A stretch of DNA of 64,000 nucleotides from Armatimonadota bacterium (GTDB lineage Bacteria > Armatimonadota > UBA5829), in the NCBI GenBank assembly GCA_023474015.1, contig JAMCYN010000001.1:1-64000 (forward strand), given 5' to 3'. Position numbers and translations under genes: made by a program. This document shows, piece after piece, positions 1-9,427 of this stretch. The first letter of the stretch is position 1, and each line of letters opens with the position of its first letter. The notes beneath the pieces were generated by a model. The model was not told the DNA's origin. It saw only the letters and a list, made by a program, of their open reading frames with translations, and did no database searches.

Positions 1-315
1 AAGAACGACTATGCGACGACTCTTGTACTTTACTGGTATATGCAGGGGCAGATATCCTATCCTAGGACGGAAAACCTCAGGGCCCTCAGACGCGCGGATA
101 TGATGGAAGACATACGGGCGGTAGTTGCCCGTCCTTGGAAACTGGATAGCATTCGCCGAGAAGCGCATTCGCGTCAGCTTGTTTGGTACAGGTTCTCGAC
201 GGAATCGTATGATGACGAGAGATCGGACTTAAGTTTCCTGAAGGAGTTCATTGATCAGTTTGTGTCCGGCGTTGGACAGTTTGGGGAGCAATCGCCTACG
301 GAGTCTGTACGGTGA
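1..315 (+). CDS. C-terminal part of a possible exosortase-associated EpsI-like protein (5' end outside window)
   Basis: The reading frame is open from base 1, so the N-terminus lies upstream. About 104 residues remain. The visible block LVLYWYMQGQ near the start, a later RQLVWYRFST block and a hydrophobic C-terminal helix (FLKEFIDQFV) resemble the C-terminal half of EpsI (DUF3485) proteins encoded with exosortases in exopolysaccharide loci. The match is from memory and partial. The TGA stop overlaps the GTG start of the next glycosyltransferase (GTGA), so the two are probably co-transcribed. No exosortase gene is visible in the window. If it is not EpsI, it is an uncharacterised protein of the polysaccharide locus. 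Confidence 0.45.
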   Translation, partial: KNDYATTLVLYWYMQGQISYPRTENLRALRRADMMEDIRAVVARPWKLDSIRREAHSRQLVWYRFSTESYDDERSDLSFLKEFIDQFVSGVGQFGEQSPTESVR

Positions 316-1538
316 GAGTACTGCTGGTAAACGCCACGTTCTATCCGGGCAATGGCTCAGCTACGCACATGTTCAATTTGGCCAGTCTGCTCCAGAGGCA
401 CGGGCACGAAGTCGCGTTTTTCTCGATGGAGGATGATCGAAATCTTCCGGACCCGAATGCCGATCTCTTCGTCAGCAATATAGATTTCCGGCAGATCAAC
501 AGTAACAGGTCCTTGGCGGCTGGGCTGAAGGTCATGGCGCGAGTTATCTATTCGACGGAGGCACGCAGGAAGTTCGCCGCATGTCTGGACCGAGTGAAGC
601 CCGACCTCGTACACTTGCATAACATACACGGACATATCACGCCTTCAGTCATTTTTGAGGCCAAACGGCGTGGTTTGCCCGTGGTGTGGACCTTGCATGA
701 CAACAAGCTTATATGCCCGAACACCCACTTTCTCATTGATGAGACACACGCGATATGCGAGGCATGTGGAATACGAAGTTACTACCAGTGCGCGCTGAAG
801 AGATGCAAGAAGGGGTCGTTCCTGGCAAGCCTTATGGCCACTATCGAGGCATACTGCCATCGTGCCATGCGCGTGAGGGAACGGGTCGATGCGTTCATTT
901 CGCCGAGCAGATTCCTCAGGTCCAAGTGTGTGGAAAGGGGTTTCGATCCGGACAAGATCACAGTCATTCCTGGGTTCGTCTCAGACTCAGTGTTCAGAAG
1001 TCCATCAGAAAGCCAGGGCTACTTCTTGTTCCTCGGTAGACTGGAGCAAATCAAGGGGGTCCCGCAGCTTATCGATGCCTGCAGGATGGCTCCCGAGGTT
1101 CACGTGAAATTAGCCGGAAGAGTGGCCGAGGATCTAGCGGATTCGATACCTAGCCAGTTGCCTCCGAATGCGGAATACGTCGGAATGAAGAGTGGTGAGG
1201 AACTCATTGATCTTGTTTCCGGCGCTTTGGCTATCGTGGTGCCATCTATCCTATACGAGAACCAGCCGTATAGCATCCTCGAGGCATTTGCTTGCGCGAA
1301 GCCGGTAATAGCATGCAACCTGGGCGGTATGGCGGAACTTGTGGAGCATAAGGTGAGAGGGTTGCTAGTGGAATTGGGCAACACGGAAGATCTTGTGGAA
1401 GCGATGAAATGGATGTCGTCGCACCCCGAAGATGCAAAGCGCATGGGAATCCAAGCCCAAGAATACGCACGCGAATTGCTCAATTCCGAAGACCAGTACA
1501 GAATGCTCATGGGCGTCTATGATAAGGTGGCAAAATGA
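312..1538 (+). CDS. Glycosyltransferase family 4 (GT4)
   Basis: 408 aa with a GT-B fold layout. The N-terminal Rossmann half starts MRVLLVNATFYPGNGSATH, and the C-terminal half carries the E-x7-E nucleotide-sugar region around PYSILEAFACAKPVIA followed by a GG-x-AELVE loop. A cysteine-rich insert near residues 130-165 (CPNT, CEAC, C-x4-C) marks a subgroup of GT4 enzymes seen in capsule and exopolysaccharide clusters. It probably transfers a sugar from an NDP-sugar to a lipid-linked intermediate in the cytoplasm. The GTG start overlaps the upstream stop, and the 3' end overlaps the next gene by ATGA, which indicates translational coupling. Donor and acceptor cannot be told from sequence. Confidence 0.88.
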   Translation: MRVLLVNATFYPGNGSATHMFNLASLLQRHGHEVAFFSMEDDRNLPDPNADLFVSNIDFRQINSNRSLAAGLKVMARVIYSTEARRKFAACLDRVKPDLVHLHNIHGHITPSVIFEAKRRGLPVVWTLHDNKLICPNTHFLIDETHAICEACGIRSYYQCALKRCKKGSFLASLMATIEAYCHRAMRVRERVDAFISPSRFLRSKCVERGFDPDKITVIPGFVSDSVFRSPSESQGYFLFLGRLEQIKGVPQLIDACRMAPEVHVKLAGRVAEDLADSIPSQLPPNAEYVGMKSGEELIDLVSGALAIVVPSILYENQPYSILEAFACAKPVIACNLGGMAELVEHKVRGLLVELGNTEDLVEAMKWMSSHPEDAKRMGIQAQEYARELLNSEDQYRMLMGVYDKVAK

Positions 1539-2665
1539 GAATCGCCTTCATGGGTGTAAAGGGGCTTCCGTCCAGAGGTGGTGCGGAGAGAGTAGTTGAA
1601 GCGATAGCTACCCGAATGTCCCGTTTTGGCATCCAGGCGGTGGTGTACTGTGATTCGCGATATACGCCGCGCGGTACGGTAATAGATGGGGTCGAGCTGA
1701 TACGAGTACCGTCCTTGCCCGGTAAGCACCTCCGGCAAATCAGTATCAACGTCTTTGCCGCTTTACACGCCTTGTTTTGCGGGCGATATAACCTCATACA
1801 TATGCACAATGTCGAGGCGAGCTTTATCCTGCCAATCCTGCGTATTAGGTATAGGGTTGTCGGCACGTGTCATGGGTTGGCTTACTGGCGGACAAAATGG
1901 GGACCGGTGGCGAAGTTCGTAATGCGCATGATGGACTTACCCTTTGTGAGAATGTGCAACGTCGTGACGTGTGTTTCCAACAAAGACATCAAGAATTTCA
2001 GGACCCGTTTCAGACGCGAATGCGTGTTTGTTCCCGTTGGTGTAAACCTGGGATTTCAACCCAACATGACTGAAGCCCGGCTTATAGAGTCACAATACGG
2101 ACTCAAACCCGGCGAGTACTTGCTCTTTGCCGCCGGCAGGATAGACCCAACGAAAGGAGCCCACCTCGCAATAGAGGCAGTGAAGAGGGTTGCCCAAGAC
2201 GTTCCACTGCTTATTGTTGGGGATGATTCTCATTCTCCCCAGTACAGCAAAGCACTGCGCGATTCTGCTTCAGCAAACGTGCATTTTCATCCTTTGATTG
2301 AAGATCCGGAAGTGTTGCTGGGAGTAATGGCTGATGCTGGCTGCCTGGTGTTTCCGTCATTCATGGAAGCGATGTCCAGCGTGTTGCTGGAGGCTAGCAG
2401 CGTGGGGTTGCCGATATTGTGCAGCGACATACCCGAGAACGTCGCGGTAATGCAGGATGATGCGATATACTTTAAGACAGAGAATGTTGAGTCTCTTGCG
2501 GAGCAATTGAAGTGGACCCTTGAGAACCGGGATGCGGTGTCGCTCATGGGTCGGCGTGCTCAGGAAAGAATACGAACCCATTGTAATTGGGATACCATCG
2601 TTGCGCAATATGCGGAGATATACAAACGCGCGACGTCACCCATTCGGGAGTCAACGAAAACGTGA
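1535..2665 (+). CDS. Glycosyltransferase family 4 (GT4)
   Basis: 376 aa and a complete GT-B enzyme. The N-terminal glycine-rich loop is VKGLPSRGGAERVVE, typical of GT4 enzymes that recognise a polyprenyl-linked acceptor. The C-terminal domain has AAGRIDPTKGAHLAIEA and FPSFMEAMSSVLLEA, the E-x7-E type donor-binding segment. The ATG start overlaps the previous stop (ATGA), so it belongs to the same transcript. It likely adds one sugar of the repeat unit. Specificity is unknown. Confidence 0.88.
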   Translation: MRIAFMGVKGLPSRGGAERVVEAIATRMSRFGIQAVVYCDSRYTPRGTVIDGVELIRVPSLPGKHLRQISINVFAALHALFCGRYNLIHMHNVEASFILPILRIRYRVVGTCHGLAYWRTKWGPVAKFVMRMMDLPFVRMCNVVTCVSNKDIKNFRTRFRRECVFVPVGVNLGFQPNMTEARLIESQYGLKPGEYLLFAAGRIDPTKGAHLAIEAVKRVAQDVPLLIVGDDSHSPQYSKALRDSASANVHFHPLIEDPEVLLGVMADAGCLVFPSFMEAMSSVLLEASSVGLPILCSDIPENVAVMQDDAIYFKTENVESLAEQLKWTLENRDAVSLMGRRAQERIRTHCNWDTIVAQYAEIYKRATSPIRESTKT

Positions 2666-2751
2666 GTCGTCAAAGGGGTGCGCTGGCGCGGATTAGGCGG
2701 CAGGGACGCCAGCCGTCTCTACGCGCATACAAATTGTGGAGGTGAAACCAG

Positions 2752-3666
2752 TTGGACTACGATACAAGCTCGCATCCGTGTCCAATCTGCGGCGAGGGCA
2801 ATCCCGATTCATTCCGAATATGGTTTGACGGCTACATAAAGCTTTTCAGGTGTTTATCCTGCGGATTCGTGTCTCAGTTTCCAGGACCAGGAGCATCGAC
2901 GATCGTAACATGCTACGATGATGTATACTCGCGGGACTCTTTGAAGGATGGAACTGAGTTCTACTATTCCAATAGGCAGCCGGTATTTGAAGACATCGTC
3001 GAAAGGATAGCGGGAATGCAGCCGAGCGGGAAACTGCTCGATATCGGGTGTGCGGATGGGCACTTTCTTTCGGTCGCGCGCAAGAGGGGGTATGACTGCA
3101 CCGGCATAGACGAGAGCATAGCCCTTACGGACTACGCCGCCGGCATCATTCAAGGGCGAATTGTCCAGGGCGCCTATGACAAGGAGTCGTTTCCACAGAA
3201 CAGTTTCGATGTGGTCACGCTTCTGCAAGTGATCGAACATATCCCTGTGCCAAAGACCGCTCTAGATACGGCGTACTATCATCTGCGACCAGGCGGTTTG
3301 CTCGTGGTTGAGTGCCCGTCCATCAGGTCGCCGCATTTCCTGGCCTATAGGGCAACCGGTTTGAAGTGGTTCGTGAAGCCTCCGGACGGTGTTATCCACT
3401 GTCACTCCGGTTACTACTCGCCGGCGACGCTTGAGAAGCTGGCAATCGAATGCGGGTTTCAAACTCGTGCGATGGTTACCGGGCGATGGAAGTGCAAATA
3501 TCGCGGCGCGTTGAAGTTGATCGGCGCCATGCTTGATCCGTTTTTCAATGCCTCGCGCATTGGCGGCATTTTATATTTTGGCGCTAAGCCGGTGGATGTC
3601 GGCGTAGCGCATTCCGGATGTTTTGATGGAGGAGGCAATCTCCCTGATCCCACGAATGAGACTTAG
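2752..3666 (+). CDS. Class I SAM-dependent methyltransferase with N-terminal zinc ribbon
   Basis: 304 aa. Two CxxC pairs at the N-terminus (CPIC, CLSC; residues about 10-43) form a probable zinc ribbon. A methyltransferase domain follows, with SAM motif I LLDIGCADGHFL (about residues 97-108), acidic motif II (TGIDES) and FDVVTLLQVIEHIP. This architecture is common among sugar or glycan methyltransferases in surface polysaccharide loci. The TTG start is supported by GGAGGTGAAA just upstream. The 86-bp gap before it holds a small TGGCG/CGCCA inverted repeat and no gene. The 3' end slightly overlaps the next gene. Confidence 0.85.
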   Translation: MDYDTSSHPCPICGEGNPDSFRIWFDGYIKLFRCLSCGFVSQFPGPGASTIVTCYDDVYSRDSLKDGTEFYYSNRQPVFEDIVERIAGMQPSGKLLDIGCADGHFLSVARKRGYDCTGIDESIALTDYAAGIIQGRIVQGAYDKESFPQNSFDVVTLLQVIEHIPVPKTALDTAYYHLRPGGLLVVECPSIRSPHFLAYRATGLKWFVKPPDGVIHCHSGYYSPATLEKLAIECGFQTRAMVTGRWKCKYRGALKLIGAMLDPFFNASRIGGILYFGAKPVDVGVAHSGCFDGGGNLPDPTNET

Positions 3667-5236
3667 ATATACTCTTGATCGGTCGTTGGGGCGGCTTGTC
3701 CAACTGGCCAAAGCCCTAGGATGTCAATTGCCCAGTGTGATGCCTTGTATCGTGAGGGCAACTGGAGGGCTGCGCCAAGCCATCGCGCCGAGTTGGCGCA
3801 AGCTCGTTCGGCTTGGAATTGTGCTCTTGGGTCTCGGCGTATTCGCTATTATCCAATGGGAACTGGGCTCAGTTATTAACAAAGGCTTCTGGCTTCAGAT
3901 CATTCTATTGATGGGAGTCGGCTTAGTAATTACGTGTTGCATTGCCTCGCCTATCGTAGGCTTCATTGGCCTGTTGGTACTCTCACAGTACGTAAGGCTG
4001 TTCTTTACACCATTCTTGCCGTGGTCGGTTACAATTGATTTCTACGCATTATGTCTCCTGGCCGTGATTTTGACGTTGAGGGCCATAGCAAACCGACATC
4101 CCATCAGGAATTTGCACCTGGCGGAGTGGCTGTTGATAGCCTCATACATATACGCTATGTGGATACGTAATCCCGAGCTTGAGCCGCACGTGTATCAGAT
4201 ACAGAAACTCGTGTTGACCGCGTGCGTGGTCTACTTCGTGGCACGGGCGGTAATCACCAAGAGAGAACATGTGGCGTGGATATGCATTGCTCTGGCTGTG
4301 GTCGGACTGAGCTGGGCGTTGATGGGTATTTATGAGCAGTACGCCGGGAATGCGTGGTTTAGCCCACTGCTGGGTGGAGAGTATATGATACAAGGGGAAC
4401 ACGACATAGGGGCGGGGCGTTCGACTGGGCCGGCAGGCCAATACTATGTGTACGGCAACGTCCTGATCCTCGCGTTCCTGCTCTGCCTCCATCTGGCAGC
4501 CTGGACTAACCAAAAGCACGCGAAGATGTTCTACTACATCTCGTGTCCGGTCATTCTGTTGGGATTGTATTATGGATACTCACGTGGGCCATATCTTGCT
4601 CTTGCAATTGCCTTAATCGTGAGGTTTGCTTTCGAGAAGGCACACCGGCTCCAATATCTTGTCGTTGTTGTTTGCCTTGCGCTGGTCGCGGTGGTATTCG
4701 CCATGCCCAAATTGTGGTCCATCGAGGCCTTTCGGCAGCGTGTAGAGTGGGGTCCAGGCACTCGGAGCGCCATCAACGCCACGAGCCTTAACATGATAAA
4801 GAGTAACCTCTTGTTTGGAGTCGGCACATTCAACTATGGGAAATATGTTCCTGACTATGTGTCTGGAAGAGAGCATATCAGACGAAGCACGCGGCAGGGG
4901 TTCATAACCATGTGGGGAAGGCCGCATAATGAATATGCGCTCATATTCGCGGAGCAAGGGCTGGTCGGTGGCTTGCTGTACTTCGGAGGACTGCTCGGGT
5001 TCATCGGGATAGCATTCCGCGCGCGTAGTCTTCTTGGCGAGTCGGACATTCTGGGTAGGGGTTACGCAGCGATTGTGATAGCTTTCGCGATAGGTGTAAT
5101 GGTTACCATGGCGACTGACGAGTTCCAGTCCTGGCCATATATGTATGTCGTGCTCTATACCATGTTCGCAATGGTTGTGCGCCTTTTGGAGTTTCGTTTG
5201 GAGGACGAGGAAGCTAACCGGCGGCGAGTGTCTTGA
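3656..5236 (+). CDS. O-antigen ligase / polymerase family membrane protein (Wzy_C)
   Basis: About 526 aa from the ATG at 3656, which overlaps the preceding stop; an in-frame ATG at 3623 is also possible. Some 10-12 hydrophobic segments are visible. The family signatures are GYSRGPYLAL in the middle and RPHNEYALIFAEQG in the large periplasmic loop, both typical of WaaL/Wzy-like enzymes that join undecaprenyl-linked glycans to an acceptor or polymerise repeat units. It acts in the cytoplasmic membrane with the active site outside. Its 3' end overlaps the convergent glycosyltransferase on the minus strand by 23 bp. Ligase or polymerase cannot be separated by sequence alone. Confidence 0.85.
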   Translation: MRLRYTLDRSLGRLVQLAKALGCQLPSVMPCIVRATGGLRQAIAPSWRKLVRLGIVLLGLGVFAIIQWELGSVINKGFWLQIILLMGVGLVITCCIASPIVGFIGLLVLSQYVRLFFTPFLPWSVTIDFYALCLLAVILTLRAIANRHPIRNLHLAEWLLIASYIYAMWIRNPELEPHVYQIQKLVLTACVVYFVARAVITKREHVAWICIALAVVGLSWALMGIYEQYAGNAWFSPLLGGEYMIQGEHDIGAGRSTGPAGQYYVYGNVLILAFLLCLHLAAWTNQKHAKMFYYISCPVILLGLYYGYSRGPYLALAIALIVRFAFEKAHRLQYLVVVVCLALVAVVFAMPKLWSIEAFRQRVEWGPGTRSAINATSLNMIKSNLLFGVGTFNYGKYVPDYVSGREHIRRSTRQGFITMWGRPHNEYALIFAEQGLVGGLLYFGGLLGFIGIAFRARSLLGESDILGRGYAAIVIAFAIGVMVTMATDEFQSWPYMYVVLYTMFAMVVRLLEFRLEDEEANRRRVS

Positions 5237-6305
5237 GGTCGTCGGCCAGCTTATTGCCAATAATGCTCCAGGAATAGAGTTCGGTTCCCACACTTAGTGA
5301 TTCCCCGGACATCCGCTTAGCCGTTTCCAAGCTGCTTGTTATTGTCAGGATTGCCTCTGCCAATGCCTCGGGGTTCCTTGGTGGCACGATGAGACCGTTC
5401 CTACCGTGAATCACCTGTTCCGGCAATGCGCCGGTATTTGTCGCGATGCAAGGCATGCCGTTCGCCAGGGCAACAGCGGCAACCCCGGACTGCGTGGCCG
5501 ACGTATATGGGAGCACCATTAGTCCATGGTCGGCAAGCACTTCTCTGAGATCACTATCGGAGATGAACCTGTTAGTGAGCCCGACCCCGAGATCGAGAAT
5601 GCGACCACGCATTCGACGACCGAGTTTACCCGCCCCTACAACGTCCAGCCGCAGGCTGGAATCATCTTCTCGCGCAATTTCGAACGCCTCCAACAGAACG
5701 TCCAATCCCTTATACGGCTCGATGCGTCCGAAGAACAAAAGCCTCTTTCGCAAAGCCGCGATCTTGTCCACTTCAATGTGCTCGTTGGACATGATCAGAC
5801 CATGCCTTGACTCGATGTGGACCTTGTTGGGATACTTGCGAGCCATTATTCGGTGGGCATACTTGGACAGACTGACCACTGCTTGCGCACTCATCGGACA
5901 TAGCCAATCGGGAATCTCATTCAAGAACCCGGTAAGCCCAGGATGACGCTCCGGGTCGTGAAGCATCGCGGCAACGGGCACTCGCGAATATAGATGTCCG
6001 GCTACAACGTTTGCCCACCCCCCGCTTCCCGTATCCAGAACAACGTCGGGCGCGTCGCGGAGGACTTCACTGACCACTCCTGTTGTGTCTCTGCCAGTTA
6101 ATAGTGCCCAAAGCAGGATCCTGTAGCCCCGATGCATGGGAAAGACCTTGACCTTGCACGGCAGGACCTTGAAATCGTCAAGCATAGTGTTCTGGATGGG
6201 AAGATAACAAGTGACGTCGGCAAGCTCGGACAGCGCGCGCCCCAACTCGAGGGTGCAGTGCGAAATTCCTCCGCTTTTCCCAAGATAGATTATGGCTACG
6301 CGCAT
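5214..6305 (-). CDS. Glycosyltransferase family 4 (GT4)
   Basis: 363 aa. The N-terminus MRVAIIYLGKSGGISHCTLE and the C-terminal block FFGRIEPYKGLDVLLEAFE, with a later GLIVPPRNPEALAEAI, are standard GT4 features. The donor-binding E-x7-E region is partly changed (VLPYTSATQSGVAAVALANG), as in a GT4 subgroup where SATQSGV replaces the usual glutamate motif. It is the most 3' gene of the minus-strand block and ends tail-to-tail with the O-antigen ligase gene. The roughly 120 bp upstream of its start hold nothing recognisable. Confidence 0.85.
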   Translation of the reverse strand: MRVAIIYLGKSGGISHCTLELGRALSELADVTCYLPIQNTMLDDFKVLPCKVKVFPMHRGYRILLWALLTGRDTTGVVSEVLRDAPDVVLDTGSGGWANVVAGHLYSRVPVAAMLHDPERHPGLTGFLNEIPDWLCPMSAQAVVSLSKYAHRIMARKYPNKVHIESRHGLIMSNEHIEVDKIAALRKRLLFFGRIEPYKGLDVLLEAFEIAREDDSSLRLDVVGAGKLGRRMRGRILDLGVGLTNRFISDSDLREVLADHGLMVLPYTSATQSGVAAVALANGMPCIATNTGALPEQVIHGRNGLIVPPRNPEALAEAILTITSSLETAKRMSGESLSVGTELYSWSIIGNKLADDLKTLAAG

Positions 6306-6424
6306 CGTTTGTGGCGCTCCGGTGGGGGATGTCCTAAATGGATCCGAGCTGGTCGACCTTCAGCGTGCTGTAATGCGTACCCATTGAAGAGCATCAACCT
6401 CGAGTCTGTAATAGGTTTTGAAGA

Positions 6425-7282
6425 TCAGATCGATCTAAACTGATCTATCTTCGAGTTCAGTTCGTGTATGCCGTTCCTGAATGTTCGATTTACCTTGTCA
6501 ATCACTTTCCTGGAAAACGTCCGCCTAATTTGGGGAAGTTCGCAACTATGGAACCCGCGTATCGAGAAGTCCGTGTGGAGATTGTGCCTGGCGAAAAGAT
6601 CGACCACGGCATCCTTGTTCCATCTGCCGCGGATTATGCCGGTGTGCGTGTAAGGAAAAATCAGGCGGGCAGTTGGGTTAAACACGTGCCTGTTAACTGT
6701 AAGCAGCCTCTCATTGATGCGCTGGGCTCGCAGGGAGCCAACCTCTTCGAAATTCCAGCCGGTGTCGTTATCCCGCAGGTACTTCAGCATGCTGCGTGTC
6801 TTCCACAGACCAGCCTGAAGGCTCAACCTGTATTCCGCATGTTTGTCAATCTCCCAAAGCAGAGGGTTTTCTGTAAGATGAAACGGGCTGTGGCTGCCGT
6901 AATGGGTGAGTCCTATATGCGAACAGTCCTGGCGTGACCAGTTAGTATCAGTGATGCAGCCTGCAAATTCCTCGATCTGTGAAGGATCGACCGGCCCCTC
7001 CAAAAAGTAGTCCTCCTGGAGATACAGTATGACCTCCGACTCGACCATGTTGAGACATTGTCGTAGACACCATCCCCACGGGGGACGCGCGCCGCGGTAG
7101 CCTTTCCCTACCTTTGAGCAGGTGATGTTCAGACCAGGGAAAGAGAAATCCTTGGTTTCGGTATTGAGTACTATGGGTTGCCTGCAATCCGGCCAGTAAG
7201 CCTTGAACAGCGTGAAGAACGGGATCCAGCAGTCTTCAAAGCTGTCCGTGGAGTTTACTAATATCGTGAACATATTGCTCAT
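6425..7282 (-). CDS. Uncharacterised glycosyltransferase-like protein
   Basis: 285 aa from the internal ATG at 7282 (MSNMFTILVNSTDSF); an upstream extension to 7357 is open but implausible. The layout recalls GT-A enzymes: an N-terminal strand FTILVNS, then VILYLQEDYFLEGPVD, where Q-E-D stands where a DxD motif would be, and an LSLQAGLWK segment before the C-terminal helices. Many polysaccharide loci encode similar unassigned proteins that begin with ILVNSTD. It sits between two minus-strand polysaccharide genes. I would call it a probable glycosyltransferase; the donor is unknown. The roughly 140 bp between this gene and the next upstream gene hold no feature. Confidence 0.6.
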   Translation of the reverse strand: MSNMFTILVNSTDSFEDCWIPFFTLFKAYWPDCRQPIVLNTETKDFSFPGLNITCSKVGKGYRGARPPWGWCLRQCLNMVESEVILYLQEDYFLEGPVDPSQIEEFAGCITDTNWSRQDCSHIGLTHYGSHSPFHLTENPLLWEIDKHAEYRLSLQAGLWKTRSMLKYLRDNDTGWNFEEVGSLRAQRINERLLTVNRHVFNPTARLIFPYTHTGIIRGRWNKDAVVDLFARHNLHTDFSIRGFHSCELPQIRRTFSRKVIDKVNRTFRNGIHELNSKIDQFRSI

Positions 7283-7425
7283 ACGGTGCATCCTTGTTCT
7301 GCTTTGCGTTGGAACCCACGAGCCCCCCCACATTCTTGCTGGGGAAGAACTCTGCAACGTGCTTCATCACCGTAGCATACTGCTCAGTGCTAAAATACTG
7401 CACCCTCCGTTGGACAGGCGAAAGC

Positions 7426-8133
7426 TCAAGTTCGCCACACGTTGGCTTTAACGAATATGGTGTTGTGATACGTATCCGCGAATACGATGTAGCCCTTAGT
7501 GGCCAGGAAATCTAGGATATCTGTCTCCTTGACTCCATTTCCTGTGCGGGAGTATGTGATTGTCTCCACACAGATTACCGTGGGTGAGGCATTCTCGTAG
7601 TCAATCGACTGGAGTATAGTCATGTCTAGGCCCTCGACATCCAGCGACATGAAATCCGGAAAGCAGCCTTTACAGTAAGTGTCTATGATATTTCCGATGG
7701 TATTGGTCTTGATCTTGCGTACTTCCTGGATCGAGAATAGGTTCTCGTTCGCAAGGCGCTCAGCCTCTACGCTGGACATAGTGTTCATCGCCCGGCCAGA
7801 CATGATGTAGAAATCGGCTTCGCCCTCTTTGTCGGATATTGCCAGGTTGAGGTTGACGTCGCGCCTTCGGACCCTCAGAAATGCCTCGAAAAGTGTAGGG
7901 TCGGGTTCAATATTCACACCGGTGGATCCCTGAGCGTAGAGCGCCGCAGTGTTGCTCATACAATATGGGTCGTGTGCTCCGATGTCAATGTATGTAGGTG
8001 TCTTGATGCCTATTGCGTTGAATAGGTGTCTGACAATTACGTCCTCACCGGTCTGGGAATAGCTCTGCTTAGGGAGGGGACTCTTCTCAAGTCGCAATAT
8101 CCTGCGTACTCCGTCGACCATCTTGCATATCAT
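7426..8133 (-). CDS. FkbM-family SAM methyltransferase
   Basis: 235 aa if translation starts at the ATG at 8133, which has a near-perfect AAGGAGGT seven bases upstream. The frame is open further back to 8241 but without a ribosome site. The hallmarks are SQTGEDVIVRHLF, the SAM loop YIDIGAHDPYCMSN, then VNIEPDP and FMSLDVEGLDMTILQ, the FkbM acidic motif. FkbM proteins O-methylate sugars or polyketides, so this is a candidate for capping or decorating the polysaccharide. The neighbouring Wzt-like ATPase has a C-terminal carbohydrate-binding domain, and O-methylation is a known chain-end signal in such systems. Confidence 0.85.
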   Translation of the reverse strand: MICKMVDGVRRILRLEKSPLPKQSYSQTGEDVIVRHLFNAIGIKTPTYIDIGAHDPYCMSNTAALYAQGSTGVNIEPDPTLFEAFLRVRRRDVNLNLAISDKEGEADFYIMSGRAMNTMSSVEAERLANENLFSIQEVRKIKTNTIGNIIDTYCKGCFPDFMSLDVEGLDMTILQSIDYENASPTVICVETITYSRTGNGVKETDILDFLATKGYIVFADTYHNTIFVKANVWRT

Positions 8134-8203
8134 CTGAACCTCCTTGTGCAGATTCCGTACCCGCACATGCGCCAACTGCTTACATTTCTTGCCTATCACG
8201 TTT

Positions 8204-9427
8204 TTATCGGATTGCGACGATCTCGCTGTCGTTATTACCAAGCAACAATCCTGCTCCTACCGCGCGGAATGGCTGCTCACCCATTGCCACAGTGCTTACA
8301 TTGACGCAGGCAGCATTATCGCAAGAGTAGAAAGTGCGCTCGTTCGTCGACAACCCTAAGCAGATGCTTAGCTGCATAGACTTCACCGGTACGTCACACT
8401 CAAACTCCGCCTTATACTGTCCTGGTTCCAGGTCTCGCGGCTTGGACCAATATGTGACAATAGGTAGGGACTCTCTCGTATTGATGCCCACTGAAGCAAT
8501 GACATGGCGCAAGGGTCGCGTGAGATCAAACTCCAGGACTATACGCCACCGTTCACCTAGCATGAACTCGGTTCGCGGGGTTCCATCGACTGACATAATG
8601 CCTAGTCTGATTCCCCTCCCTGGCAAGTCTGCCGCGCCTGGAGGCAGATCAACTGAAGCACATATGCTCGACGCGCCGAGCCTGAGGTAGTGATCTATCA
8701 CTTCATCAGTCTTTCCTTCCATGACCTTGGTACCGTCCGACAACATGATGGCCATAGAGCACAGTTTGCGTACCGCTGCCATGTTATGACTGACGAACAG
8801 GACGGTTCGGCCCGCCTTTGCCACGTCGCTCATCTTGCCAAGGCATTTCTTCTGGAATTCCACATCCCCGACGGCAAGCACTTCGTCTACAACCAGGACC
8901 TCGGGTTCCAGGTGTGCCGCCACCGCGAAGGCAAGCCTGACGTACATTCCACTAGAATAGCGTTTGACTGGTGTATCAAGAAACTTCTCAACTTCGGAGA
9001 ACGCGACTATTTCGTCGAATTTCTTGGCAATCTCCCTCCGGGTCATTCCCAGTATGGCGCCGTTGAGGTAGATATTCTCCCGTCCGGTCAGCTCGGGGTG
9101 GAAACCCGTTCCTACTTCAAGGAGGCTTGCAACGCGTCCACGTCGTATAATCTGGCCGGTAGTCGGCGGAGTGATCTTGGATAAGACTTTAAGGAGCGTG
9201 CTCTTGCCCGCGCCGTTTCTGCCTATGATGCCGACCGTCTCACCGGCCTCTACATCGAAACTTATATCTCTTATCGCCCAGAACTCTCCCAGCGCGGCGC
9301 GTGCCCGCCTGGCGGCGGGAGACAGCCATTTCATTATCTCGTCGCGCAGGCTCAGATACTTCTCTCTGTTGGCGCCGATGCGGTAGCGTTTGCCAATACC
9401 TTGTATCTCTATTATGGGTTTGGACAT
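8204..9427 (-). CDS. wzt: Polysaccharide ABC exporter, ATP-binding subunit (Wzt/TagH type)
   Basis: 407 aa. The ATPase domain (residues 1-245) has Walker A GRNGAGKST (about 69-77), signature YSSGMYVRLAFA and Walker B VLVVDEVLAVGD. About 150 further residues follow, with the beta-rich look of the Wzt C-terminal domain that binds the finished glycan end. The start overlaps the permease stop by one base (TGATG on the coding strand). With that permease it should export a lipid-linked polysaccharide across the inner membrane. The length agrees with long Wzt proteins rather than short KpsT types. Confidence 0.9.
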   Translation of the reverse strand: MSKPIIEIQGIGKRYRIGANREKYLSLRDEIMKWLSPAARRARAALGEFWAIRDISFDVEAGETVGIIGRNGAGKSTLLKVLSKITPPTTGQIIRRGRVASLLEVGTGFHPELTGRENIYLNGAILGMTRREIAKKFDEIVAFSEVEKFLDTPVKRYSSGMYVRLAFAVAAHLEPEVLVVDEVLAVGDVEFQKKCLGKMSDVAKAGRTVLFVSHNMAAVRKLCSMAIMLSDGTKVMEGKTDEVIDHYLRLGASSICASVDLPPGAADLPGRGIRLGIMSVDGTPRTEFMLGERWRIVLEFDLTRPLRHVIASVGINTRESLPIVTYWSKPRDLEPGQYKAEFECDVPVKSMQLSICLGLSTNERTFYSCDNAACVNVSTVAMGEQPFRAVGAGLLLGNNDSEIVAIR